This document shows, piece after piece, positions 33,096 to 43,146 of a DNA stretch of 57,949 bases. A program made the translations under genes and the position numbers. The notes under the pieces are model-generated. The model had not been told where the DNA came from and made no database searches. It saw only the letters and a list, made by a program, of their open reading frames with translations. Position 1 is the first letter of the stretch, and every line of letters begins with the position of its first letter. The stretch is from Ruminococcaceae bacterium UBA6416 (GTDB taxonomy: Bacteria; Bacillota; Clostridia; Oscillospirales; Acutalibacteraceae): assembly GCA_002438505.1 (NCBI GenBank), contig DJPI01000013.1, positions 1-57,949 of the forward strand, in the 5' to 3' direction.

Positions 33096-34886
33096 TTATT
33101 CAGCGCAGTTCTTTTTAAGGGTTTCAAGCTCAGCGCGAAGCTCCTTGGGAAGCTTATCACCAAACTTTGCATAGAACTCTTCAATGCCCTTTGCATCCTC
33201 AGCCCAAAGAGACTTGTCAACGTCAAGGATTGACTTGAGAGAGTCGATTGAAACCTCTCCCTCAAGACCTTCAAGGTTGATGTCCTCAGCGTGGGGAAGA
33301 TATCCGATAGCGGTATCCTCAGCGTCAACCTTGCCCTCACATCTCTTGAGAATCCACTCAAGAACACGGAGGTTATCGCCGAAGCCCGGCCACATGAAGT
33401 GACCTTCATCGTCCTTGCGGAACCAGTTAACATTGAAGATTTTCGGCGCCTTGTCCGGTTCAAGGGTTGCACCGATGTCAATCCAGTGCTGCCAGTAATC
33501 AGCCATATCATAGCCGCAGAACGGAAGCATCGCCATCGGGTCACGGCGAACAACGCCTACTGCACCGGCTGCTGCAGCCGTAGTCTCGGAAGCCATGATT
33601 GAACCAACGAACACGCCGTGGTTCCAGTCTCTTGACTGATAAACAAGCGGAGCAAGCTTTGCGCGGCGTCCGCCGAATACAAATGCCGAAATGGGAACGC
33701 CTTCCGGATTTTCAAATTCCTTTGAAAGGCAGGGGCAGTTCTTGGCCGGAGCCGTGAATCTTGAGTTGGGGTGAGCGCCGGTGCGTTCATCAACTTTTCC
33801 GTTCCAGGGCTTGCCTGTCCAGTCGATTGCGTTTTCGGGCGGATTCTTGTCAAGACCCTCCCACCAAACGGTGTTGTTGTCAAGATTAAGGGCAACATTG
33901 GTGAAGATTGTTCCCTTCTTTGTTGAAAGAAGAGCGTTCGGGTTAGACTTCATGTTGGTACCCGGAGCAACGCCAAAGAAGCCGTTTTCGGGGTTAATTG
34001 CATAAAGTCTGCCGTCCTTACCCTTGCGGATCCATGAAATATCATCGCCAACGCACCAAACCTTATAGCCCTTCTTGGCATAAACCTCAGGCGGAATAAG
34101 CATTGCAAGGTTGGTCTTTCCACAGGCCGAGGGGAACGCTGCGCAGATATATTTAACCTCATGCTCGGGATTCTCAATTCCGAGAATGAGCATATGCTCA
34201 GCCTGCCAGCCCTCTTTGCGTCCCTGATAGGAAGCGATGCGCAAAGCGAAGCATTTCTTTCCGAGGAGAACATTTCCGCCGTAACCGGAATTAACGGAGA
34301 TGATGGTGTTATCCTGCGGGAACTGGCAGATATATCTCTTTTCTGCGTCAATATCGCAGCGGCAGTGAAGTCCGCGAACCCAGTCATCGCTGTCACCGAG
34401 AACGTCAAGAACATTGAAGCCGACTCTTGTCATGATGCACATATTAAGAACAACATAGATTGAATCGGTGAGCTCGATTCCGACTTTTGAGAACTTTGAA
34501 CCAACGGGACCCATTGAATAAGGGATGATGTAAGCAGTTCTGCCCTTATAGCTGTCCTTAGCTATATCATAGAGCATTTTATAAGCCTCATTCGGCTCCA
34601 TCCAGTTATTGGTGGGGCCTGCTTCTTCCTTGGTCGGAGCGCAGATGAAGGTTCTTGCTTCAACGCGGGCAACGTCATTGACTGCGGTTCTGTGAAGATA
34701 GCAATCGGGAAGAAGCTCCTGATTGAGTTTGATCATTTCTCCTGTTGAGCAGGCCTCGGCGCGCAGCGCTTCAATCTGCTCCTTGCTTCCGTCAATCCAA
34801 ACGATCTTATCGGGATTGACAAGTTTGAGCTTGTCTTCAAGCCATGCAAGAACGGTGGGGTTCTTGGTCGGTGCATTTTTGAGCAT
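33096..34886 (-). CDS. pckG: phosphoenolpyruvate carboxykinase (GTP)
   Basis: 596 residues. The GTP-type enzyme is identified by the active-site loop AAFPSACGKTNLAM (catalytic Cys) together with NCPCLSKEF, RRAKLAPLVYQSRDWNHGVFVG and FGDNLRVLEW. It interconverts oxaloacetate and PEP with GTP/GDP. In fermenting Clostridia it often runs in the carboxylating direction toward succinate. Single gene with a TTGCAA/TATAAT promoter and a ~90-base leader that can fold (AGTAGT/ACTACT, CGGCGG/CCG). Its promoter, leader and first ~43 codons are duplicated at 47222-47577. Confidence 0.97.
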   Translation of the reverse strand: MLKNAPTKNPTVLAWLEDKLKLVNPDKIVWIDGSKEQIEALRAEACSTGEMIKLNQELLPDCYLHRTAVNDVARVEARTFICAPTKEEAGPTNNWMEPNEAYKMLYDIAKDSYKGRTAYIIPYSMGPVGSKFSKVGIELTDSIYVVLNMCIMTRVGFNVLDVLGDSDDWVRGLHCRCDIDAEKRYICQFPQDNTIISVNSGYGGNVLLGKKCFALRIASYQGRKEGWQAEHMLILGIENPEHEVKYICAAFPSACGKTNLAMLIPPEVYAKKGYKVWCVGDDISWIRKGKDGRLYAINPENGFFGVAPGTNMKSNPNALLSTKKGTIFTNVALNLDNNTVWWEGLDKNPPENAIDWTGKPWNGKVDERTGAHPNSRFTAPAKNCPCLSKEFENPEGVPISAFVFGGRRAKLAPLVYQSRDWNHGVFVGSIMASETTAAAAGAVGVVRRDPMAMLPFCGYDMADYWQHWIDIGATLEPDKAPKIFNVNWFRKDDEGHFMWPGFGDNLRVLEWILKRCEGKVDAEDTAIGYLPHAEDINLEGLEGEVSIDSLKSILDVDKSLWAEDAKGIEEFYAKFGDKLPKELRAELETLKKNCAE

Positions 34887-34984
34887 TGTGATCTTCCTTT
34901 CAGTTTATGAAATATTAAGTAGTAGACGGCTAAATAACCGCCGAAAATGCTCCTTGTTCTCCATACTACTCATGTTCTCTTGTA

Positions 34985-35013
34985 TTATACTTTTTTTCTT
35001 TTCATTTTGCAAG
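34985..35013 (-). promoter_or_regulatory. promoter of pckG
   Basis: Minus strand: TTGCAA, 17-base spacer, TATAAT. The same boxes, with a 16-base spacer, occur in the duplicate at 47450-47477. Confidence 0.75.
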
Positions 35014-35114
35014 TGGTAAACGGGGAAAAGGCAAAATTTTTGCTGAAATCCGGTTTTTGGATAATATTGAGAATTTTATCCTGCGTTTTAAGTGAAAATT
35101 AACTTATGAAAAAT

Positions 35115-35151
35115 GGGCTATCGCAAACCGAATTCACGATTGCGACAGCCC
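35115..35151 (-). terminator. terminator of the Big2-repeat gene
   Basis: GGGCTGTCGCAA and TTGCGATAGCCC arms on the minus strand (one G-T pair), followed by ATTTTTC. It ends just where the pckG promoter region begins. Confidence 0.75.
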
Positions 35152-35212
35152 GTTATTTTCTTTGAAACTGCTTCATTTTGAGCCGTTCAAAACGAACGAG
35201 GCGAAGAAGCAA

Positions 35213-36403
35213 TTAATAGGTGAATGTGAGAACTTCCGTTGCGGTTCCAACAAAGGCCATATCAAACAAACCGAATGATGTTGACATATTCATCGGCATA
35301 TTGATTTGAAGCTTTGAAAGCTTTCCGTTTGCACCAACGGTTGCCTGAACCGTTGTTCCGCTGAGAACAAGCTTGATGTCCAGATCCATATCGTCCATTC
35401 CGAAATCTGCGGATCCGAGCGAGGAATCACAGATTGAGTTATTGGCCGGAGTTGCAGAAAACTTCTTTCCGTCATATTTTGAAGTTTCGCTGATGAGAGC
35501 AACCGTCATGGTATAACCGCCGTTTGTGTTCTTCACGGTTTTTGCAGACTTGATATATTTGCCCTGAAGCGCGGCCGCTCTGTTTTCGGGCGGAATGTAT
35601 GCGCCCAAAGTGATTGATTTGCCGCCGACATTGCATTTTCCGTCTGTGAATTTGCGTGTGGCCTTGCTCTGCTCATTGATACCCTCGGTGAGTTCTTTAA
35701 TATCATCACCCAAAAACGCCTTGAGCAGCTGCATGGTCACCTTGTTGATCTGCGGCTTCATGACAAGCTTTTCCTCACGCATTACGGTAACATTCTTTTC
35801 ATTCTTGAGGTTGTTGATAAGAGCGTTATACTGCGCCGCAGCTTTGTCATTTTGGGTTGTGACCGGTGCAGCCTTCGCCTTAACGGTCACCTTGCAGACA
35901 TACTTCTTTCCGCCAACCTTTGCGGTGACGTTGACCTTTCCGGCCTTGAGCGTTTTAACAACGCCCTTTTTGCTCACGGTTGCAATCTTCTTGTTGCTTG
36001 TGTACCACTTGACGGTGCGCCTTGTTCCGTTAAGCTTGAGAGCAAAGCTTGTTCCGGCGGTGACGGTTCTTTTGGTGCTTGAAAGCTTGGGAGATTCAAC
36101 GGTGACTTTACATTTATATCTTTTCTTTCCGATTTTCGCGGTGACGGTCGTGGTACCCTTTTTGAGCCCCTTGACAACACCCTTCTTGGTGACGGAGACG
36201 ACTTTTTTGTTCGATGTGCTCCACTTTGGAGTTTTCTTTGTTCCGGAAACCTTGAGCTTATAGGTCTGGCCAACAACAAGAACAATTTTTGTTTTGTTGA
36301 GCTTAACCGAAGCGGCAGAAGCTTCAAACGCCGGGACAAGCATCGTTGTCATGAGGATAACGGCCGAGATGAAAGCCAAAAGCTTTTTTGTGAGTGATTG
36401 CAT
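35213..36403 (-). CDS. secreted protein with two Big2 (Ig-like) domains
   Basis: 396 residues. Signal peptide (KKLLAFISAVILMTTMLVPAFEASA, cleavage near residue 31; shown here as family-type features of a basic start and a hydrophobic core). Two bacterial Ig-like group 2 domains follow (about 32-103 and 107-177), each with the pattern WSTSNKKVVSVTKKGVVKGL and ending TVTAKIGKKRYKCKV. The rest (180-396) is a unique domain without transmembrane helices, containing repeated strand patterns. Very Lys-rich in the Ig part, which suits binding to acidic wall polymers. Function unknown. Confidence 0.8.
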   Translation of the reverse strand: MQSLTKKLLAFISAVILMTTMLVPAFEASAASVKLNKTKIVLVVGQTYKLKVSGTKKTPKWSTSNKKVVSVTKKGVVKGLKKGTTTVTAKIGKKRYKCKVTVESPKLSSTKRTVTAGTSFALKLNGTRRTVKWYTSNKKIATVSKKGVVKTLKAGKVNVTAKVGGKKYVCKVTVKAKAAPVTTQNDKAAAQYNALINNLKNEKNVTVMREEKLVMKPQINKVTMQLLKAFLGDDIKELTEGINEQSKATRKFTDGKCNVGGKSITLGAYIPPENRAAALQGKYIKSAKTVKNTNGGYTMTVALISETSKYDGKKFSATPANNSICDSSLGSADFGMDDMDLDIKLVLSGTTVQATVGANGKLSKLQINMPMNMSTSFGLFDMAFVGTATEVLTFTY

Positions 36404-36460
36404 TTTCTCAATCGTCCTTTCTGGTTTTGGATTTGCGCTTTTTCATCTGCGCTTAATTTG

Positions 36461-36490
36461 ATTATATATCCTGACAAATCCGTTTGTCAA
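36461..36490 (-). promoter_or_regulatory. promoter of the Big2-repeat gene
   Basis: Minus strand: TTGACA, 18-base spacer, TATAAT. Confidence 0.65.
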
Positions 36491-36565
36491 TGAAAGAAAG
36501 AAAAAAAGCATTTCCAAATTTAACCTTAAAAATCAAAATCAAAAGAATCATTTGCTTATTCAAGC

Positions 36566-37342
36566 TCAGATATTGCCGATTGAAAACAGCTCCTGCGCGT
36601 TCTTTTTGCAAGAGTCAATGAGCGTTTGAACATCGCACGAACGGACAGAAGCAAGCTTTTCGGCCGTATAGGCAATCATGGTCGAATCGCATCGGCTTCC
36701 CCTGAGCGGAACCGGCGCCATGTATGGGCAGTCGGTTTCAAGCAGCAGCCTGTTTTCAGGAACCGTTGCAGCAGCTTCAAGCGGCTTTCTTGCGTTTTTG
36801 AATGTTACCGCGCCGCCGAGCCCGATATACATTCCGAGCTTTAAGACCTCTTTCGCCATTTCCGCGCTGCCGGAAAAGCAGTGAACAACGCCTTTCGGCC
36901 TGTGCTTTTTTAAAAGATTCAGCGTGTCCTCGTGCGCCTCGCGGTCATGAATAATAACCGGAAGCGAAAGCTCGTTTGCAAGAATGAGCTGCTTTTCAAA
37001 AAACTCAAGCTGCGTTTCGCGCGGCGAAAAATCATAATGATAATCAAGCCCGATTTCACCAACGGCAACAACCTTTTCCTTTGAGTAAAGCGCTTTGAGC
37101 TTTTCAAGGTCATTTTCCCCCGCGTCTGCCGCCTCATGGGGATGAATTCCGATTGCGGCAAAAACGAAGTCATATTTTTCTGAAAGCTCAATCGCCCTCA
37201 GCGATGAATCAAAGTCACAGCCGCAGTCAATCACGCCGCAGACCCCGCTTTTTTCAAGCGAGGAAAGCACTTCATTCCTGTCTGCGTTGAATTTTTCGTC
37301 ATCGTAATGGGAGTGAGTATCAAAAATGTTTTTGTATATCAT
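36566..37342 (-). CDS. tatD: TatD-family metal-dependent DNase
   Basis: 258 residues. The TIM-barrel amidohydrolase signature is complete: FDTHSHYDDEKF (metal His residues), GEIGLDYH (metal Glu), PVIIHDREA, GVVHCFSG and LETDCPYMAP. Members are Mg2+-dependent 3'-5' exonucleases and D-aminoacyl-tRNA deacylase-like enzymes. It overlaps the metG stop by four bases; the metG-tatD pair is common in Bacillota. Confidence 0.93.
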   Translation of the reverse strand: MIYKNIFDTHSHYDDEKFNADRNEVLSSLEKSGVCGVIDCGCDFDSSLRAIELSEKYDFVFAAIGIHPHEAADAGENDLEKLKALYSKEKVVAVGEIGLDYHYDFSPRETQLEFFEKQLILANELSLPVIIHDREAHEDTLNLLKKHRPKGVVHCFSGSAEMAKEVLKLGMYIGLGGAVTFKNARKPLEAAATVPENRLLLETDCPYMAPVPLRGSRCDSTMIAYTAEKLASVRSCDVQTLIDSCKKNAQELFSIGNI

Positions 37343-39276
37343 CTGACTTTTGCTCCGACCGGCATATTATCAACAAAAAGAACCTTGACATCGTCCTCGC
37401 CGCAATCGGCGGCAAGAATCATTCCGTTGCTTTCAACGCCGCAAAGGACGGCAGGCTTGAGGTTGGAAACAACAACAACCTTTCTTCCGATAAGATCCTC
37501 CGGCTTATACCATTTTGCAATTCCGGAAGCAACGGTGCGCGGCTTGCTTGTTCCGTCGTTGAGCGTCAGCTTCAAAAGCTTCTTTGCGCGCTTAACGGGT
37601 ACACAGTCTGAAACCTCGGCAACACGCAGGTCAACCTTTGCAAAATCTTCAATGCCGATTTGAGCAACGCCCTCAATTTCTTCAATCGTCTTTTCCTTTG
37701 CGGCGGCCTCCTTCTGCTTTTCCGCAATTTCCGCAAGCATTTTTTCCGCGTCAATTCTTGCAAAAAGCGGAGTCGGAGTCTTGACAACCGTTCCGGCTTT
37801 GAGTGCGCTGAATGAGGAAAGGCTGTCATAATCCGCAATGTCACATGACATCTGCTCGAGAATTGCCTTTGAAGTGTCCGGCATAAACGGAGAGATGAGA
37901 ACGGCGATGAAACGAATGCCTTCAAGAAGGTTATAAAGGACGGTTCCGAGCCTTTCCTTCTGGCTTTCGTCCTTTGCAAGCGCCCAGGGAGCCGTCTCGT
38001 CAATATACTTGTTGCAACGCTTTGCAAGGTTCATTACGGCTTCAACGGCGTCCGCCATATGATAGCTGTTTATATTCTCCTCAACGCCTTCAACGGCGGC
38101 AACGGCGGCGGCTTTAAGCTCAAGGTCAAGCATTTCCTCTTTAACCGGAGCCTGAACAACGCCGGAAAAATACTTGTTCGTCATTGCAATCGTTCTGTTA
38201 ACAAGGTTTCCGAGCGTGTTTGCAAGGTCGCTGTTATATCTTTCAATAATGGTTTCATATGAAATTGAGCCATCGTTTGCGTGCGGCATTTCCGCAAGGA
38301 GATAGTATCTCACGGCATCCACGCCAAGAAGCTTAACAAGGTCATCGGCATAAATAACATTGCCCTTGGACTTGCTCATCTTATCCGTTCCGAAAAGCAG
38401 CCACGGGTGGCCGTAAACCTGTTTCGGAAGAGGCTCGCCGAGCGCCATGAGCATAATGGGCCAATAAATCGTGTGGAAGCGGACAATGTCCTTTCCAATG
38501 ATATGAACGTCTGCAGGCCAGTATTTTTTATACATCTCGCTGCTGCCGTCCGGGTCATAGCCGAGGGCGGTGATGTAATTTGAAAGCGCGTCAATCCAGA
38601 CATAGATAATGTGCTTTTTGTCAAATGTTACCGGAATGCCCCATTTGAAAGAGGTTCGCGAAACGCAGAGATCCTGAAGTCCGGGCTTGATGAAGTTGTT
38701 GAGCATCTCTTTTTTTCTGCTTTCGGGATAGATGAAATGCTCGTTTTCCTCAATATAAGCTTCAAGCCTCTTCTGATATTTTGAAAGGCGCAGGAAGTAT
38801 GCCTCCTCCTTTTCTTTTTTGACCTCACGGCCGCAATCGGGACACTTTCCGTCAACAAGCTGCGCTTCCGTCCAGAATGACTCACATGGGGTACAATAAA
38901 GGCCCTCATATTCGCTCTTGTAAATGTCGCCCTGGTCATAGAGCTTTTTGAAAATTTTCTGAACAACTTTTTCGTGGTACTCATCCGTTGTTCTGATGAA
39001 CTTGTCATAGGTTGTGTTGAGCGTGTCGCAGATACCCTTTATCTCTCCTGCAACCTTATCAACATATTCTTTCGGCGTTACACCGGCAGCCTTCGCGTAT
39101 TCTTCAATTTTTTGGCCGTGCTCATCGGTTCCGGTGAGCATAAAAACGTCATAGCCGCAAAGGCGCTTATAGCGTGCGATTGCATCGGTCAGCACAATTT
39201 CATAGCTGTTGCCGATATGCGGCTTTCTTGAGGTATACGCGATAGCCGTTGTGATATAAAACTTTCCCTTGTTCAT
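37339..39276 (-). CDS. metG: methionyl-tRNA synthetase
   Basis: 645 residues. HIGH-type motif PHIGNSYE (about 18-25), zinc knuckle with four Cys (CTPCESFW and CPDCG), KMSKSKGN loop, and a C-terminal tRNA-binding OB domain (about 545-645; EDFAKVDLRVAEV...GRKVVVVSNLKPA). The C-terminal domain marks the dimeric long form. No T-box leader is visible in the 95 bases upstream. Confidence 0.97.
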   Translation of the reverse strand: MNKGKFYITTAIAYTSRKPHIGNSYEIVLTDAIARYKRLCGYDVFMLTGTDEHGQKIEEYAKAAGVTPKEYVDKVAGEIKGICDTLNTTYDKFIRTTDEYHEKVVQKIFKKLYDQGDIYKSEYEGLYCTPCESFWTEAQLVDGKCPDCGREVKKEKEEAYFLRLSKYQKRLEAYIEENEHFIYPESRKKEMLNNFIKPGLQDLCVSRTSFKWGIPVTFDKKHIIYVWIDALSNYITALGYDPDGSSEMYKKYWPADVHIIGKDIVRFHTIYWPIMLMALGEPLPKQVYGHPWLLFGTDKMSKSKGNVIYADDLVKLLGVDAVRYYLLAEMPHANDGSISYETIIERYNSDLANTLGNLVNRTIAMTNKYFSGVVQAPVKEEMLDLELKAAAVAAVEGVEENINSYHMADAVEAVMNLAKRCNKYIDETAPWALAKDESQKERLGTVLYNLLEGIRFIAVLISPFMPDTSKAILEQMSCDIADYDSLSSFSALKAGTVVKTPTPLFARIDAEKMLAEIAEKQKEAAAKEKTIEEIEGVAQIGIEDFAKVDLRVAEVSDCVPVKRAKKLLKLTLNDGTSKPRTVASGIAKWYKPEDLIGRKVVVVSNLKPAVLCGVESNGMILAADCGEDDVKVLFVDNMPVGAKVR

Positions 39277-39377
39277 TTTGAGGGGTCATCTCTCTTTCTT
39301 AATGAATGTTTCTAATATAACCGCCGCCGGAGATTTTTCCGAGGGCGGATTTGCTTGTGTTACCGGTTGCCAAAAGC

Positions 39378-42272
39378 CTACCTCGCCGTGACGGGAGACG
39401 AGAAAGCGCCGTAATATGTGCTTGCGCGTTTTGTGTATGCGCGGACAACAAGAACCGTTCCCTTTGCGGCCTTAATTTTTGTCCGGTTGTTTTCAACCGT
39501 TTTAAGCCGGACATATTTTCCCGTTTTATTGTTGAGCTTAAAAACGCGGTATCCATCGGCGTTCTTCGTCTTGCTCCAAGTCAGAGTGCAATATGAACCG
39601 CTCCTTTTGACCTTGACGTTCTTCACGACAGGCGGAGTTGTGGCCGCCTCAAAAGCGGGTGAATATTCGGCAAAATGAAGCTCATTTGAAAGCCTGATAA
39701 AAGCGCGAACCTTATATTTTGCATTTTGTCCGGCCTTGAGAGCGGAGATTGCCACACTGTTTGCCGATGTGCTCTTGAGCCACACATAGCGCTTTTTTGC
39801 GCTGTCATATCTATAGACAACATATCCGTCTGCGCCCTTAACGCGCCCCCATGAGAGCGTGTAGCCTGAAACGGAGGTCTTTTTCTGGCTGATACGCTTA
39901 ACCTGCGGCGGAAGCGTTGAAGCAACCATCTCATCGGAAAGAACACCGGAATAGGTCTTTCCGCCTTGGGTGACATATGCCCTGACGGCATAGATGTTCT
40001 CCGTTCCGGCCGAAAGGGAGGAAACGGTGTATGAGGTTTTTGCAGTTGACGCAAGCTTTACGAATTTTCCGCTCTTTGCGTCAAATTTGAAAACGGTGTA
40101 ACCGTTGGCGTTTTTAACCTTCGGCCAGGAAAGAACATAGCCGTTCGTCTTGATGCTTGAGGAAATGACAACGCTGACCTTTTCCGGCGCACAGACCGCG
40201 GTGAATTCGGCGGAATATCTGCTTGAAACGGTTGCGGTTGAGGCGGCAATAACAGCGCGAACCTTATATTTATCCCTTTGCGCCGAGGGAAGGGATAAAA
40301 CGATATAACTGTTTCCGGAAACGGAAGCAAGCTTTGCAAACTTTTTGCTCCCTGCGTTGTATTTATAAACGATATAACCGGTTGCGTTGTTCACCTTGCT
40401 CCAGCTGAGCTTATAACCGTCCGCCGAGGTTTCAGTCTGAGAAAGGCTCACCGGAGCCTGCGGAACCGTTGCCGCCGTTATCGGCTTTGAAAAATCCGCC
40501 CAAATGAGAGTATCTTCAACCTTTTTTCTTGCCCTGACGGCATAGGTACCGATGAAGCCGGGAGAAAGATTTTTAATTTTAAGAGAGGTTCCTCTGAGCG
40601 TTTTTATGCTTTCATACTGCCTCGTTTTTTCGTTGAGCCGATAGACGGTGTAGCCCGTTGCGTTCGCGGACTTGCGCCACGAAAGAGTGAAGGAGTCTGA
40701 AGAAGTCTCACTCTGAGAAAGGTCAATGACGGTTGCCGGCGCGCCGTCATCATATACAGTGTATCGCAAAACGGAAAAGCGTCCCGTTGAATCATAGGCT
40801 CCGATTTCCGTTGTTCCGCTTTCAAGGAAGTTGATAACATCGCCGTCAATTTCCGCAACCCGTGCATCATAGGAAACAAGATGAAGCGTTTTTTTGCCGT
40901 CATTCGAGCTGAAGGAGGGCTTGTATGCGCCCGGGCGCACACCAACGGCTGACGTTATGGTGACAAAGCTTTTCGGAACATATCCGGTGTATGACTTTGA
41001 CTCAAATGTGAACTTGATTTTATACCAAAACGGATAGCTCAGAACATTCGCATAATAGCTTGAATCGGTTTCAATCGTGTCAAGAACGGTGACCTTTGTG
41101 TTTTGAGGAAGATATTCAGTCAGAACCTTTCCGTTGTTTGTTGACGGTCCTTTGCGAACATTAATTCCGCCGCTCACGTTGATATAACCCGAAAGATTGT
41201 TTGAGCCTGTGAGCATGACCTTCCCGTCCGTTCCGTTTCGGTCGTCCATATTATTGAAAACGGGAATTGAAAAAACAAACTTATTGTCAAGAAGCTTTGC
41301 CGAATAATAGGAGTCATAGGAAAAATAAGCCTGAATTGCTCCGGCGCAGACATTCGTCATATACTGGTGGCTATAAACACCGTATGCACTGTCGGGATTG
41401 ACGTTGAACTTTTGAAGATAGGTTGTGAACTGACCCTGAGCAATATATGAGCTTGCAACAAACTCCGCTCCGCCGATGATTGATTTTTTCGGCGATGTCC
41501 ACGGGCGTGAGTAGGTCGTTCCGTTTTTTGCCCAGTAAAGGCCGCGTTCAATCGCTCCGGCGCCGTCTGACGCGCCGATGTTATAGAAGTTGTATATTCC
41601 GGGATACGTTTTATTCTTTCCGCTGGTTGCGCTTGTTCCGTTCCCGATTTCACCGCGGATTTTTGAGGCAAGATAACAGGGATTAATATTAGCCCTTCTT
41701 CCGGCCTCACAGATGACCTCGGAGTATTTTTCGTTTGTTTTAATGAGCTTTCCTTTTGTGTTGTAATATGAAATTTTGGTGTTATACATGAATGTTCCGC
41801 GCAAAACAAATTCAACGGCGGCCTCATCAAAGCTTTCGTCATATGAAAGATCCTCAAACTGAAAAATTCCGTTTTCATTGAGGAAGTTGCGCGGATCCAT
41901 ATAGTATGCCACTGCAAGCTTATTCGCCGTAACAAAGCCGTAATCCTTTTGAATATATGAGCCTTTTGAATAATCGTAATCGCCGTTTTCAACGCTTTTG
42001 AAAACGCCTGCATATGCGTTCGGAAAAAGGCTGCGGCCTCCGGCCTGTTCGGTGCTGACGGCCGTATTCCAATCAAGCCCGGTTTTGAACGCATTGAAAG
42101 TCCAGTTCGGGTGCTTTTCATGAAGCTCACGCAGAGAAGCGCGGTAGCTTTTCGGAAAAGCGGAAAGCGACTGTTCAAATTCATCGGCCGCAAAGGCCTC
42201 GGCGGCAAAGAGCATGACTGCCGCAGTCAGGGCGCAAAGAAAAAGCGCAATAATTTTTTTCATCCTTTTCAT
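39378..42272 (-). CDS. secreted glucosaminidase with SH3 and Fn3 repeats
   Basis: I start at 42272 (MKRMKKII) where AGGTAGG lies 8 bases upstream; a GTG three codons earlier is less likely. The protein has about 964 residues. Order: signal peptide (to ~28); a glucosaminidase domain of the LytD/GH73 type (about 30-330; HPNWTFNAFKTGLDWNTAV, PRNFLNENGIFQFE, CYLASKIRGEIG with the catalytic Glu, NFYNIGA); an SH3-like domain (INVRKGPSTNNGKVL); then a linker and five fibronectin type III repeats (about 490-964), each with the sequence WxKxxxAxGYxVYK. It should cut between GlcNAc and MurNAc in peptidoglycan, and the repeats likely bind the wall. Confidence 0.85.
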   Translation of the reverse strand: MKRMKKIIALFLCALTAAVMLFAAEAFAADEFEQSLSAFPKSYRASLRELHEKHPNWTFNAFKTGLDWNTAVSTEQAGGRSLFPNAYAGVFKSVENGDYDYSKGSYIQKDYGFVTANKLAVAYYMDPRNFLNENGIFQFEDLSYDESFDEAAVEFVLRGTFMYNTKISYYNTKGKLIKTNEKYSEVICEAGRRANINPCYLASKIRGEIGNGTSATSGKNKTYPGIYNFYNIGASDGAGAIERGLYWAKNGTTYSRPWTSPKKSIIGGAEFVASSYIAQGQFTTYLQKFNVNPDSAYGVYSHQYMTNVCAGAIQAYFSYDSYYSAKLLDNKFVFSIPVFNNMDDRNGTDGKVMLTGSNNLSGYINVSGGINVRKGPSTNNGKVLTEYLPQNTKVTVLDTIETDSSYYANVLSYPFWYKIKFTFESKSYTGYVPKSFVTITSAVGVRPGAYKPSFSSNDGKKTLHLVSYDARVAEIDGDVINFLESGTTEIGAYDSTGRFSVLRYTVYDDGAPATVIDLSQSETSSDSFTLSWRKSANATGYTVYRLNEKTRQYESIKTLRGTSLKIKNLSPGFIGTYAVRARKKVEDTLIWADFSKPITAATVPQAPVSLSQTETSADGYKLSWSKVNNATGYIVYKYNAGSKKFAKLASVSGNSYIVLSLPSAQRDKYKVRAVIAASTATVSSRYSAEFTAVCAPEKVSVVISSSIKTNGYVLSWPKVKNANGYTVFKFDAKSGKFVKLASTAKTSYTVSSLSAGTENIYAVRAYVTQGGKTYSGVLSDEMVASTLPPQVKRISQKKTSVSGYTLSWGRVKGADGYVVYRYDSAKKRYVWLKSTSANSVAISALKAGQNAKYKVRAFIRLSNELHFAEYSPAFEAATTPPVVKNVKVKRSGSYCTLTWSKTKNADGYRVFKLNNKTGKYVRLKTVENNRTKIKAAKGTVLVVRAYTKRASTYYGAFSSPVTAR

Positions 42273-42346
42273 TATCGGCACCTACCTTTGTGTTCTTTAA
42301 AGCGGTCATTGCAAAACGCCGGACGGTGTTCCCCTGCTCTTTTGGC

Positions 42347-42979
42347 TCATTTAAAAAGCTCGTCCGGAAGCAGACTGTCAAGCAATGACGGCTCCTTTTT
42401 TTCCGTTTTTTCTTCAGCTTTTCGGCCTATGCCCGAGGCAAGAATTCCGTCAATGAAAGAGAGGATGCTTTCCGCATCGGGTGAAACGGCCTTCTCCTCC
42501 TTGGCTTCCTTTTGAGGAACCTCTGTTTCCTCAAAAGCGGACGCTTCCTGTTCGGGCTGAGCAATGGTCACCGCAATGCTGTTTTCCGAAATTCTGTCAA
42601 TAAAGCTTGAAAGATTATTGCAAATTTCATCGGCAACGCGGCGCAGGCGGTCGGTTGCAAGGTTAATTTCCTCAATGGGATCGCCGCTTTCGCCCTTTTT
42701 TTCAATCGCGGCCTTTTCAAGAGCGAGCCTTTCCTCGGCGTCCTTTGAGCTTTTGAGCGCATCGGCAACCTTATTTTCCGCCTCGTTGGCTCGGATGTTC
42801 GCCTCTTTCGCCTCGCTTTCAAGCGTAGCAATCCTCTTGTTCAGCCCTTTCACGGTTTCCTCAACCTGTGAGCGGTACTCAAAAAACTCGTTTTTCATAT
42901 TTTCAATGTAGTCAATAACATCCTCTTTATTGAATCCGCCGAAAACGGAATTTCTGAAAAGACGTTCCGTGTTGCTCAT
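42347..42979 (-). CDS. DivIVA-like coiled-coil protein
   Basis: I start at 42979 (MSNTERLFRNS) as GAGGG lies 6 bases upstream. The 210-residue protein opens with FGGFNKEDVIDYIENM, the DivIVA-type N-terminal membrane-targeting and domain-start pattern. A long coiled coil (about 25-95) and an acidic, low-complexity tail with a short conserved-looking end (SLLDSLLPDELF) follow. DivIVA proteins mark curved membrane at poles and septa and recruit division or wall enzymes. It is upstream of the glucosaminidase gene in the same direction, which could place the enzyme's partner beside it. Confidence 0.7.
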   Translation of the reverse strand: MSNTERLFRNSVFGGFNKEDVIDYIENMKNEFFEYRSQVEETVKGLNKRIATLESEAKEANIRANEAENKVADALKSSKDAEERLALEKAAIEKKGESGDPIEEINLATDRLRRVADEICNNLSSFIDRISENSIAVTIAQPEQEASAFEETEVPQKEAKEEKAVSPDAESILSFIDGILASGIGRKAEEKTEKKEPSLLDSLLPDELFK

Positions 42980-43080
42980 AAACATCCCTCGTTCCCGGGC
43001 AAAGCCCGTTTTATGTCTCCGCCAAACGCGGCAACTATTCAATTTATGATAACATAAATCAAGCGCCGTTTCAACCACTC

Positions 43081-43109
43081 TTGAAAAAAATTCAATATTA
43101 TTGTATAAT
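43081..43109 (+). promoter_or_regulatory. promoter of cca
   Basis: TTGAAA, 17-base spacer, TATAAT. Confidence 0.8.
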
Positions 43110-43146
43110 AAGGAAAGTATGAAATAAAAAGCAGGAGTGGTACACG

